64,000 nucleotides of DNA from SB25 sp029560875 (GTDB lineage: Bacteria; Bacteroidota; Bacteroidia; Bacteroidales; Tenuifilaceae), in the NCBI GenBank assembly GCA_035388225.1, contig DAOOPM010000017.1, forward strand, positions 1 through 64,000, in the 5' to 3' direction. The notes beneath the pieces were generated by a model that worked only from the letters and a program-made list of their open reading frames with translations, had not been told where the DNA came from and made no database searches. The first letter of the stretch is position 1; each line of letters begins with the position of its first letter. Both the position numbers and the translations under genes were made by a program. Positions 24,127 through 32,238 of the stretch are shown in pieces.

Positions 24127-26127
24127 TTAACTATTTACCCTCTCCTCAATCCGCTTACGGAGTTCCTTTAAATCGGCATTACCTAAGGCCTGACGGTTTA
24201 GCTGCCCCATAACCCAATTCACAACAATATCGGGGTTGTTGTCCTTTGTAACGCGAATCTCTTTGAACTTTTCAATCAGATAGTCCACTGGAGCGGATAA
24301 CTCTTCAACAGTGCGTTTCTTAAAGTTGATACTGGTAAGCACGGAATTGAAGTCCATATTTGGATGCTGGTAAATAACCGGAAGCATCAATTTTGATAGG
24401 GATTGATGTAGTTTTTGCTTTGAAAGAAAAGCAAACATCTCCACAATTCTACGATAACTAAAGTCCTTATGTATTGGAATATGCCCCTCAATGCACTTTA
24501 GGTTATGGCCAAGCAATGTTCCCACAAACCTTGCAGAGAATCCCATATTGGAAATCTCCTCAATTATTGGGACTAAGTTACGGCGCAATATAAAGCGGTG
24601 TGTATCTTCAGGAATACGCATATTGGCCAACTGCTGGAATCGCTGCCAGATATCAACTGGAAGGTTTCCGCTCAACTTCTTGATATACGAATCTTCCAAT
24701 GGAATTGGAGCAGAATCGGTATCGGGGTACATACGGTCAGCTCCGGGTAGTACACGCTCAAAAAGCGAAGTACCATCGGCAAGCGGACGGCGTGTTTCGC
24801 GAGGAACACCCTCAAATGCCATACGGCAACGCTCATCAATAACATCAAGTGCAGTTGGAATATCCTCCTTTGGTCCCCAGATTAGCACTATTGCATCGTC
24901 GGCCGATGCCTTAAGCAACGATGCCAGTTTAACTGTATCCTGCTCAGATAACGGATTCACCAAATCCTCATCGCTGGTAATATTGGGTTTCTCAACGCAA
25001 GCAATAACCTTTAGCCTATCGCTTAACTCGTTGGTAAAACTCATTCCTGGCTGGGTAAAGTGCGATAGAATGCCGTGGAAAGCAGGCAACGCAACTGCCA
25101 CAAGTTTGTAGCCATTATCGGTATATTTCTGTGCAAGTTCGTGCTCGAGGTTATGCGAGTAAGCATCAATCTCCATGTGGCGTAAAGCCCAACTGGTAGG
25201 ATTTGCAACTCGCTCAAGTAGCATTTTGCGGATATTTAGCAATGCCCACTGTCGAAAACACTCGTTATGCGATAACTCTGGCAACCATTTACTGTGCGAT
25301 ACTCCCTTAATCTCAACGCGCGTTCCGCCCTCGCAGCTCACGTTGGTATCCTGACGTGCTGCGCCAATCCCAGTACGAACCTTTCCTGTGCTTCGGTTTA
25401 AGAATCGGATGTAATCACCTGCCTCGCGAAGCTCATCTGGAGTAAGACACTCAGGATGTGTAACAGTTTCAATCAAAGGCATACCCAAACGGTCGGTTTT
25501 GTATATCCGTTGATGGCCAATATCCGATATCTCGCGGCAGGCATCCTCCTCAATACTTAGCTGTATAAGGTTTATCTTTTTGTTCTTGAGTTGAAGTTGT
25601 CCCCCAACACCAAGAATTGCTGTACGCTGGAAACCCGTTGGTATTGAACCATCCAAGTACTGTTTGCGTGTGATATGCACCTCGCCCACGATACTCATTT
25701 TGCAAAGCAGCGATATCTCAAGCGCAATTTCCAACGCCTCTCGGTTAACGGGGAATGGCGGGGTATCGTCAATCTCGTATGTACAGGTTGTTTTATTGTT
25801 TATACGGTAAATAACCTCTTTCTTAGTTTTAAACTCCATTAGCGCAGTACCATCGTACTCGCCCATCTCGCTCAGAGTTGGACGCATATGTCGAATAATT
25901 TCCGCGTGAAAATCTTCGCTCTCGTGGAAAATGCCCGCGGGGCAACGGCAGAATAGTTTTTTCTGTGTTTTAAGCTGCTGGTGCACCTCAAGCCCTGATT
26001 TGAATCCAATCCGACGGTAATCCTCAGGAGTGGCGTTGCTACGGCGAACATAGCCAATAGCCTTCATTGTAGCCAAATAATTTCTCTGGGGGTCGAATTG
26101 TTTAGGAGTGGTAGTTTTCTTGGCCAT
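24127..26127 (-). CDS. gatE: Glu-tRNA(Gln) amidotransferase subunit E
   Basis: The tRNA-binding kinase/amidase subunit that activates and amidates Glu-tRNA(Gln) with ammonia from GatD. It has 666 residues, longer than GatB because of an AspRS-like insertion. Visible blocks are GFKSGLEVHQQLKTQKKLFC, IDDTPPFPVNREALEIALEI, QLSIEEDACREI, GIGAARQDTNVSCEGGTRVE and a C-terminal YqeY-like helical tail ending in ELRKRIEERV. The cradle-domain motif GLEVHQQL is shared with GatB (GLEVHVQL). It is the first gene of the gatE-gatD operon. The presence of both subunits in a bacterial context suggests ancient transfer from archaea. Confidence 0.93.
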   Translation of the reverse strand: MAKKTTTPKQFDPQRNYLATMKAIGYVRRSNATPEDYRRIGFKSGLEVHQQLKTQKKLFCRCPAGIFHESEDFHAEIIRHMRPTLSEMGEYDGTALMEFKTKKEVIYRINNKTTCTYEIDDTPPFPVNREALEIALEISLLCKMSIVGEVHITRKQYLDGSIPTGFQRTAILGVGGQLQLKNKKINLIQLSIEEDACREISDIGHQRIYKTDRLGMPLIETVTHPECLTPDELREAGDYIRFLNRSTGKVRTGIGAARQDTNVSCEGGTRVEIKGVSHSKWLPELSHNECFRQWALLNIRKMLLERVANPTSWALRHMEIDAYSHNLEHELAQKYTDNGYKLVAVALPAFHGILSHFTQPGMSFTNELSDRLKVIACVEKPNITSDEDLVNPLSEQDTVKLASLLKASADDAIVLIWGPKEDIPTALDVIDERCRMAFEGVPRETRRPLADGTSLFERVLPGADRMYPDTDSAPIPLEDSYIKKLSGNLPVDIWQRFQQLANMRIPEDTHRFILRRNLVPIIEEISNMGFSARFVGTLLGHNLKCIEGHIPIHKDFSYRRIVEMFAFLSKQKLHQSLSKLMLPVIYQHPNMDFNSVLTSINFKKRTVEELSAPVDYLIEKFKEIRVTKDNNPDIVVNWVMGQLNRQALGNADLKELRKRIEERVNS

Positions 26128-26214
26128 TTTTAGAAAATCGGAAAAGGGTTAATGGGTTTTAAAGTTAGTTTTGTTTTCCGTTTTTCCAAATGATTTTCAG
26201 TCGAAATAAATATA

Positions 26215-26235
26215 CCCCGAGTTTAAAACTCGGGG
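26215..26235. repeat. REP-like palindrome
   Basis: CCCCGAGTTT (26215-26224) and AAACTCGGGG (26226-26235) form a perfect 10-bp palindrome around one base. It lies between the gatE start and the GH20 stop codon and, read on the minus strand, could also act as a terminator for the GH20 gene because a T-rich stretch follows. Confidence 0.7.
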
Positions 26236-26292
26236 CTATGGGGGTTTTAGCCAACTGGAGCAACCTTATTTACATTCTGCATTAAGAAAATG

Positions 26293-28545
26293 TCACTCAA
26301 CCACAATCTCATCGGCAAAAAGCCACGAGGGTGAGCCTGCGGCTGGGTGCCAATCGGGACAATTACCTATACTGTGAGCAACCATCTTAATGTAACGACA
26401 AGTTACACCGTTTACATCGGCTGAAAAATCGTGGCGGAACATTCCCTCGTTTTCGGGTTTTACCTGCGAATCAATTGTTGCAATAACATTATAGCTGTTT
26501 CCATCTGTAGAGGCAAGAAATTCAACCTGCCTTGGTACAAATATCCATGATGGGTTGGATTGAAAGAATCCAACTGAGACTGATTTTACAGCTTGAGTCT
26601 CGCCCAAATCTAGTACTGCTGTCATATCGCTACCCTGAACTGCCTGCCAAATACCGTCGTTGTATGAACCGGTTCCTTTGCGACCATCAGCCAATGCCTG
26701 TAGGCCTCCACCCATGTACTTTTGTGCAGGTGTAAATCCTAACTCTATACTTTTTCCTGTCGATTTCGATAGCACAAGTTCCCTGCTAAAAACTTCACCT
26801 ACTCTACTATCGCCAATAAACGCTGCGGCATTAATGGATGTTGATTTTGTAACAGAAAATGGCTTGGTATATTTGGTGGATTTTGTTGTGGGCTCAGTTC
26901 CGTCGGTGGTATAGTAAATTTCCAGATTCTCCTGTCCTCGCTCAATGCTTACTGTGATTGATTTAAAATCCTCGGATAACTGGCTGTTTATTGTTACTGC
27001 ACTTTGCTCAAAGCCATAGTTCACGCCCAAACTAGTTAATCGGCCATAATGCGTGCGCACACGCTTTAGGAATTGCTCGTAGTTGCGCTCTACAGGGCTT
27101 GTCCAAAGCACCTCGCTAATAGCCAAAATACGTGGGAATAACTTGGAGTCAACGGTTTCTTGTGGTGCGCGTTCGCTCCACATATTACACTCGCCGCCAA
27201 TAATCAACTCCTGCTGCTCTGCTGCAACACCATCCGGAATTGGATTAAACGAGTAGACCTTTTGTAAATTGGTAACTTCTACCGGATAATCGAAGTAACA
27301 ATGGCTAGTAGGCGATACAATTACTGACGCACCAACGGCTACAGATGCTTCGGCTCTATCAATTCCTCGCCAAGCCTGCACAGTGGCATTGTGAGGGCGA
27401 CCACCATCCAGAATCTCATCCCAACCAATAATTTTTCTTTCCTTTGTTTCCAAAAACTCGGCTATTCGGCTTATAAAATATCGTTGTAACTGCTCATAAT
27501 CGTGCAGTTTTTGCTTTTTAAGTTGATGCTGACATTTTGGGCAATTCTCCCAACGGTACTTTGGGGCCTCATCGCCACCAATATGGATATAAGGGAAAGG
27601 AAACAGGTCAACAACCTCGGTTAATACATCCTGCAAAAACATATAGGTTGAATCGTTTCCTGCGCAGTAAATATCCTTGAACACGCCCCAACTAGTTTCA
27701 ACTTTTAATGGTTTACCCGTGCACGAAAATTGAGGATAGGCCGCAAGTGCAGCAACAGAATGCCCGGGCATCTCAATTTCTGGAACAACATTAACATAGC
27801 GTTCTGCTGCATAGGCTACCACCTCGCGAATATCGTCCTGGGTGTAATAGCCTCCATAGTTTGTACCATCGGTTAACTGTCGCCAAGCACCAATCTCAGT
27901 TAACTTTGGATACTTTTTAATCTCAATTCGCCAGCCTTGGTCTTCGGTTAGGTGCCAATGTAGGATATTCATTTTGTGGTAAGCCAGCAAATCGATATAG
28001 CGCTTCACAAAATCCTTGGTCATAAAATGACGGCAGCAATCAAGGTTCAGACCACGCCACGCAAACTTGGGTTTATCAACTATCCGCACATTTGGAATTG
28101 ATATTTTGCTGTACTTTGAATCGGCATTTTCAAAATCGACTGGCATTAACTGACGTAAAGTTTGAATAGCATAGAAATACCCCGAACCTGAATTGGCCCG
28201 AATTATAATTCCATTTCTTGATACAGATAACTCATAACCCTCGCTACCTAAAGAATCACGAACACCAGTCATAGTAAAATAAATATATCTACTGGTTGCA
28301 GATGAATTCACAACATCGGATAACTCCAACTCAATCCCTTTAACTTTAAGCATCTCCTGAAAATACTTAGCAACTTTAATGGCTGCGCTATCGGACTTAT
28401 CAACAATAATTTTTGTAGATTTACTTAGTTTGAAAGTTCCCTGCTCCTGAATCATTTGAATGGGCGCTGGAATAATATTTATCTCTTGCTGCTTGCAGGA
28501 TAAAAGTGCTATGCCAAGCAAAATTGGAATGATTATATGTTTCAT
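26293..28545 (-). CDS. GH20 beta-N-acetylhexosaminidase lipoprotein
   Basis: An exported exo-hexosaminidase that removes terminal GlcNAc or GalNAc from glycans, using the substrate acetamido group as nucleophile. It has 750 residues. The N-terminal signal ends in the lipobox LLSC, so it should be lipid-anchored. An N-terminal GH20b-like domain (PAPIQMIQEQGTFKLSKST) is followed by the catalytic barrel with AWRGLNLDCCRHFMTK, WHLTEDQGWRIEIKKYPKL and the catalytic pair in HIGGDEAPKYRW (Asp325-Glu326). The C-terminus has a chitobiase-C-like segment (YYTTDGTEPTT) and an F5/8-type-C-like module ending PSWLFADEIVVE, homologous to the end of the GH92 enzyme at 47254-50202. It stands alone. Confidence 0.94.
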   Translation of the reverse strand: MKHIIIPILLGIALLSCKQQEINIIPAPIQMIQEQGTFKLSKSTKIIVDKSDSAAIKVAKYFQEMLKVKGIELELSDVVNSSATSRYIYFTMTGVRDSLGSEGYELSVSRNGIIIRANSGSGYFYAIQTLRQLMPVDFENADSKYSKISIPNVRIVDKPKFAWRGLNLDCCRHFMTKDFVKRYIDLLAYHKMNILHWHLTEDQGWRIEIKKYPKLTEIGAWRQLTDGTNYGGYYTQDDIREVVAYAAERYVNVVPEIEMPGHSVAALAAYPQFSCTGKPLKVETSWGVFKDIYCAGNDSTYMFLQDVLTEVVDLFPFPYIHIGGDEAPKYRWENCPKCQHQLKKQKLHDYEQLQRYFISRIAEFLETKERKIIGWDEILDGGRPHNATVQAWRGIDRAEASVAVGASVIVSPTSHCYFDYPVEVTNLQKVYSFNPIPDGVAAEQQELIIGGECNMWSERAPQETVDSKLFPRILAISEVLWTSPVERNYEQFLKRVRTHYGRLTSLGVNYGFEQSAVTINSQLSEDFKSITVSIERGQENLEIYYTTDGTEPTTKSTKYTKPFSVTKSTSINAAAFIGDSRVGEVFSRELVLSKSTGKSIELGFTPAQKYMGGGLQALADGRKGTGSYNDGIWQAVQGSDMTAVLDLGETQAVKSVSVGFFQSNPSWIFVPRQVEFLASTDGNSYNVIATIDSQVKPENEGMFRHDFSADVNGVTCRYIKMVAHSIGNCPDWHPAAGSPSWLFADEIVVE

Positions 28546-28698
28546 CGGTTCTGTTTAGTTTGTTTAGATAAAATGGGTTCGCAACCCTAAAATTAGTAAA
28601 TGTTTAGAAGATTTTTCACTTGAATTTACGTTGAGAACAAATTGTCTATAAAAACTGTTGTTTGGGTACTTAAATCATCTGAAAAAAAATCAATCAAT

Positions 28699-29355
28699 AT
28701 GACAAAGCAAGAAATTTTATCGGCATTCCAGTTTCGCCACGCCTGTAAGGAGTTCGATAGCACTAAGAAAATCTCCAATGAGGATTTTGAGTTTATTCTC
28801 GAAACAGCAAGGCTTTCGCCCAGTTCATTTGGTTATGAGCCTTGGCATTTTATTGTGGTTCAAAATCCAGAACTTCGTGAGAAAATAAAAGAAGGGGCAT
28901 GGGGAGCACCGCTAAAATTTGATACCGCAAGCCACGTTGTAGTTTGCCTTGCAATGAAATCAGAGTTGACACGTTACGATAGTCCTTATATCAAGCAGTT
29001 CACTAAAGAAGTTCAGAAATTATCCGACGAGTATATTGCCCGCCGAGAAAAATTTTACGAGAACTTTCAGAAGAGTGATTTTGACCTAACCGACGACCGC
29101 AAACTTTTCGATTGGGCAACCAAGCAAACCTATATTGCCATGGGCAATATGATGACAGCCGCTGCAATGATTGGCATAGACTCTTGTCCTATTGAAGGTT
29201 TCAACCAAAAACTCACCGATGCAATTTTATCAAAGGATTTTGGTGTTGATACAAACAAGTATGGAGTTGCGTATATGCTTGCATTTGGTTATAGGAAAAA
29301 CCCACAAGGAGTTAAAACCCGTAGAGCATTGGAACAAATAGTTACTTGGATGTAA
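28699..29355 (+). CDS. NAD(P)H-dependent nitroreductase-family oxidoreductase
   Basis: A 218-residue FMN flavoprotein of the nitroreductase family (NfsB/YdgI-like). Blocks seen: FQFRHACKEFDSTKKIS at the N-terminus (FMN phosphate contact), LSPSSFGYEPWHFIVV, and AMGNMMTAAAMIGIDSCPIE with the C-terminal AFGYRKNPQ. The physiological substrate is unknown; quinones, nitroaromatics or other small molecules are possible. I chose ATG 28699 (MTKQEILSAF) because the in-frame upstream start at 28642 adds a non-conserved leader. It overlaps no neighbour; the next gene follows 59 bp later. Confidence 0.9.
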   Translation: MTKQEILSAFQFRHACKEFDSTKKISNEDFEFILETARLSPSSFGYEPWHFIVVQNPELREKIKEGAWGAPLKFDTASHVVVCLAMKSELTRYDSPYIKQFTKEVQKLSDEYIARREKFYENFQKSDFDLTDDRKLFDWATKQTYIAMGNMMTAAAMIGIDSCPIEGFNQKLTDAILSKDFGVDTNKYGVAYMLAFGYRKNPQGVKTRRALEQIVTWM

Positions 29356-29414
29356 ATGAATATCCAATTAAAAATTATACTACCTTTAACATCAAATCTC
29401 TAAAACCTTTATTT

Positions 29415-30098
29415 ATGAAAAAATTAATTCTATTAGTTGTTATTGCTTTTGTTGGCGTTACATTAAATGCACAGGATTTATTCTTCCCAACTAAAGAGGG
29501 AACAGTGCTTGTTTATAAGCATTTCGATAAAAAAGATAAAGTAACCAGCATTGTGAAGTACACAATAAAAAGCATAAAAAAGTTGGGTGATGATATGGAT
29601 ATTACTTACCTCTGCGAGGTAAACGATGCAAAGGATAAAGCCGTTTACAACGAGGAAATTACAATCAAGAAGCGTGGCGATAAAATGTTCTTTGATATGA
29701 CCAACTATATGAGCAAGGCTGCTTTTCAACAAAATGGACAAGTGCCTGCAGAACTTCAGGTTACTGGGAATAGCCTTGAGGTTCCCAATAACCCTACCCC
29801 TGGACAAACTCTTCCAGATGCATCTCTTGAAATGGCCATTAAAATGGGTTTTATTGCAATGAAAACCACTGTAAATGTTACAAATCGTAAAGTTGAGGCT
29901 ATAGAGGATGTTACGGTTGGTGCAGGAACATATAAAGCCTACAAGTTTTCATCAAGCGTTTTAGTTGTTACCATGGGTATTAAGGTAAATACTGCCTCTA
30001 CCGATTGGTATGTAAAAGGAGTTGGAGTTGTAAAATCAATAGGATTAGATTCAAAAGGAAATAAAGTTTCGTCTATGGAACTTATTGAAATGCGTTAA
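29415..30098 (+). CDS. TapB/DUF3108-like secreted protein
   Basis: A 227-residue exported protein. The signal peptide is MKKLILLVVIAFVGVTLNAQ, so ATG 29415 is preferred over an in-frame start at 29346 that overlaps the nitroreductase gene. The mature protein begins LFFPTKEGTVLVYKHFDKKD and later has EDVTVGAGTYKAYKFSSSV and TDWYVKGVGVVKSIGLDSKG, the pattern of TapB or DUF3108-type beta-rich domains (V.VPAGTF.A..., then WY..GVG.V). Function unknown; it is probably periplasmic. Confidence 0.75.
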   Translation: MKKLILLVVIAFVGVTLNAQDLFFPTKEGTVLVYKHFDKKDKVTSIVKYTIKSIKKLGDDMDITYLCEVNDAKDKAVYNEEITIKKRGDKMFFDMTNYMSKAAFQQNGQVPAELQVTGNSLEVPNNPTPGQTLPDASLEMAIKMGFIAMKTTVNVTNRKVEAIEDVTVGAGTYKAYKFSSSVLVVTMGIKVNTASTDWYVKGVGVVKSIGLDSKGNKVSSMELIEMR

Positions 30099-30120
30099 TA
30101 CACAGTTTCTTCGTAATAAT

Positions 30121-30149
30121 AAAAGACGCAGACTAAGTCTGCGTCTTTT
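30121..30149. terminator. Bidirectional intrinsic terminator
   Basis: GACGCAGACT (30125-30134) pairs with AGTCTGCGTC (30136-30145), flanked by AAAA and TTTTT. It serves the TapB-like gene on the plus strand and the convergent beta-propeller gene on the minus strand. Confidence 0.9.
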
Positions 30150-30198
30150 TCAATTCATAACAATCCTAAACAAATTACTAACCCGATTAAATCCAAAA

Positions 30199-31197
30199 CT
30201 ATTTTCTTAATTTTTTAAATCCATCTTCAATTTTCATCCAGTAAATATCTGAGTTTCCATTCCCGGGCAATATCCTTCTTTTTGCAATTGAACTTAGACT
30301 CCAATTAGGCTGTATATCGCTAAATTTTATTGTTTTTGAGGTTGAAGCAAAGAAAAGCACTTTTCCATCGAGCGAGGTTGAAATACTTATGGCATTTGGA
30401 CAAGGTAAATTTAATTCTTTAATCAAATCGATTCCCTCAGTCCAGGTATCATCAGCATTGTGAAAGAAAAGCATATAGGTAGCACGCCTCATATTTGTTG
30501 AGTCGCGTTCCGAAACACATCCAATTAAATAACTATCGTCAGGGGCAATGCAAGCATTGAAAATAGTCCCCTTTGCGTTTATAGGCGCAGGAAGTATAAT
30601 TGGGTCTTGGTAAACACCATTAACCAGTTTAGAGCGAAGAATTTGCGAAACCTTTGTTTTTGCATCGGTACGACAGAAGTAGAGTGTGCCATCCTTAGTT
30701 AAAGAGGGGTAAAACTCTTCCTGTGCATTTATATTTTCGGGTAAGGGCTTTGCTTCACCCCAAGTTCCATCAGCATTTCTACTTGCAAACCAAATGTTTT
30801 GATTATTCCACCCAGGTTTTCGGGTTTCTCCCTCACGTGGCTTGGTAGAGAGGAAAAAGATTTTATTGCCATCAACTGACAGCGCTGGCTCTGCAAAGAA
30901 AAACATTGTATCCCTAGCAAAAGGGGCAACAATTGGCTCCTGCCAAATGCCATTAACTTTTTTGGTCATCATAATTGTGTTCCAATCGCCTTGGAAAAGC
31001 GAGTAGTAAATTTCGTTTCCATCCATTGTAATGGCTAAATCGCGTTCGTACATTCCTGTGGAAATAAATCCTGGGGCAAACACATTTGGAGTTAGTTCTG
31101 GCTGATTTATTATATTCTCAGATTGTCCATATGCCGTTGTTGAATTAATTACAGCCAATATAGGTACAATGATATAAAGCAATATTAAATGTTTCAT
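30199..31197 (-). CDS. PD40/TolB-like beta-propeller secreted protein
   Basis: A 332-residue exported protein with a signal peptide ending near TTAYGQ. The mature part has repeating blades such as RDLAITMDGNEIYYSLFQGD, EPALSVDGNKIFFLSTKPRE, YPSLTKDGTLYFCRTDAKT and SISTSLDGKVLFFASTSK, each with the SxDGxxIYF pattern of WD40-like PD40 repeats. Such propellers in Bacteroidota are usually periplasmic or surface proteins; no partner is visible here. A single-gene unit with its own terminator. Confidence 0.82.
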   Translation of the reverse strand: MKHLILLYIIVPILAVINSTTAYGQSENIINQPELTPNVFAPGFISTGMYERDLAITMDGNEIYYSLFQGDWNTIMMTKKVNGIWQEPIVAPFARDTMFFFAEPALSVDGNKIFFLSTKPREGETRKPGWNNQNIWFASRNADGTWGEAKPLPENINAQEEFYPSLTKDGTLYFCRTDAKTKVSQILRSKLVNGVYQDPIILPAPINAKGTIFNACIAPDDSYLIGCVSERDSTNMRRATYMLFFHNADDTWTEGIDLIKELNLPCPNAISISTSLDGKVLFFASTSKTIKFSDIQPNWSLSSIAKRRILPGNGNSDIYWMKIEDGFKKLRK

Positions 31198-31523
31198 ATA
31201 TCGTTGTTTTAAATTATTGATTTAAAGCGTTTTATATTTCAATACCTTTATCAGAACAAACGAAACACCCATGATATGAAAAAAAATCCAACACATGGGT
31301 GTTTCTAAAGGTTAAAGGGTCTAGAATGGCCATTCCACAAATAAGATACGTTGAGAGGTTTATACCCTATGGAAAAACAAGTTAAAATCAATTTCGCATC
31401 CGTAACTTATAAAGTAACTTGCCGAAAGCGATAAGCACTTGTTGATTAATTCAAATCTTGTTAAAAGGTCTTGCATTTTAAATGATATGTTTTTTGTAAA
31501 TTAGATTGAAAAAAATTAATCAG
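31198..31523. other. 326-bp intergenic region with inverted repeats
   Basis: It separates two divergent genes. GAAACACCCATG (31262-31273) has an exact inverted copy at 31294-31305 with a 20-nt A-rich loop, and GAATGGCCATTC (31324-31335) is a perfect 12-bp palindrome. Neither fits a terminator position, since both flanking genes point away. They could be remnants of insertion ends upstream of the Y1 transposase. No gene was found here. Confidence 0.5.
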
Positions 31524-31988
31524 ATGAAACCGGGTGCTTATACACAAATGTATGTTCAATTAGTTTTTGCAGTAAAAAACAGGGAAGCATTATTACAAAA
31601 AGATAATAGACCCCGAATTTTTGAATACATGAGCGGTATTGTAACTAGCATGAATCATAAATCAATTATAATAAATGGGGTTTCGAATCATACACACATT
31701 CTTTTAGGACTAAACCCAAAATTATCTGTTTCTGATACAGTTTATGAGATAAAGCGTGGTTCATCTCTGTTCATAAATACAAATTGTCTTACCCAAAATA
31801 AATTTGCTTGGCAAGAAGGTTACGGAAGTTTTACATATAGCCGTTCACAATTGAATAATATTTATAACTATATTCTGAATCAAGAACAACATCATAAAAA
31901 AGTTTCATTTAAAGAAGAGTACATTGATTTTCTGAAAAAGTTTGAAGTAGATTATGACGAAAGGTTTTTGTTCGATTTTTTAGAATGA
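31524..31988 (+). CDS. Y1 (IS200-like / REP-associated) transposase
   Basis: A 154-residue single-strand DNA transposase of the HUH Y1 family. The HUH motif is NHTHIL (His56, His58) and the catalytic Tyr is in NNIYNYILNQEQHH (Tyr116 most likely). The block YTQMYVQLVFAVKNREALL at the N-terminus is typical of Bacteroidota members. I chose ATG 31524 over the TTG at 31506. The gene appears intact. It is followed directly by four short palindromes in inverted arrangement (31998-32162), the kind of sequences that Y1 or RAYT enzymes recognise. Whether this is a mobile IS or a resident RAYT cannot be settled; no IS605-like tnpB is present. Confidence 0.88.
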   Translation: MKPGAYTQMYVQLVFAVKNREALLQKDNRPRIFEYMSGIVTSMNHKSIIINGVSNHTHILLGLNPKLSVSDTVYEIKRGSSLFINTNCLTQNKFAWQEGYGSFTYSRSQLNNIYNYILNQEQHHKKVSFKEEYIDFLKKFEVDYDERFLFDFLE

Positions 31989-31997
31989 TATTCCGTA

Positions 31998-32162
31998 TGC
32001 CCTACGGGCAAAAAAATAGTGATGCTAACTATACAATACATGATGCCCTACGGGCAACTTTTTTAGTTTCTTAACCATTGATTATTATCCTTTGCTTCTC
32101 ACCGTAGGTGATTAAGTTTTGTAATTAATATCAGATGTCGAGTAAAATTTCACCGTAGGTGA
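31998..32162. repeat. BIME-like array of four small palindromes
   Basis: TGCCCTACGGGCA occurs at 31998-32010 and 32044-32056; TCACCGTAGGTGA occurs at 32099-32111 and 32150-32162. Both are 5-bp stems with a 3-nt loop. The core CCTACGG of the first pair is the reverse complement of CCGTAGG in the second, so the array is two direct copies followed by two inverted copies. Flanks also invert: TTCCGTAT before the first copy and ATACGGAT after the last. The array starts 10 bp after the Y1 transposase stop codon. Confidence 0.8.
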
Positions 32163-32206
32163 TACGGATTGAATAATTATAACGAGCAAAATTGAATTAC
32201 AAAAAA

Positions 32207-32227
32207 AGTCGGATTAAAAACCCGACT
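32207..32227 (-). terminator. Intrinsic terminator of the acyl-activating fusion gene
   Basis: AGTCGG (32207-32212) pairs with CCGACT (32222-32227); on the minus strand the stem is followed by a run of seven T. It begins 12 bp after the stop codon. Confidence 0.8.
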
Positions 32228-32238
32228 CCTTAGTATTT

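Noticed and set aside
31998..32162. CRISPR array
   Set aside because: The repeats are 13-nt palindromes of two types in inverted order with unequal spacing, and no cas genes are near.
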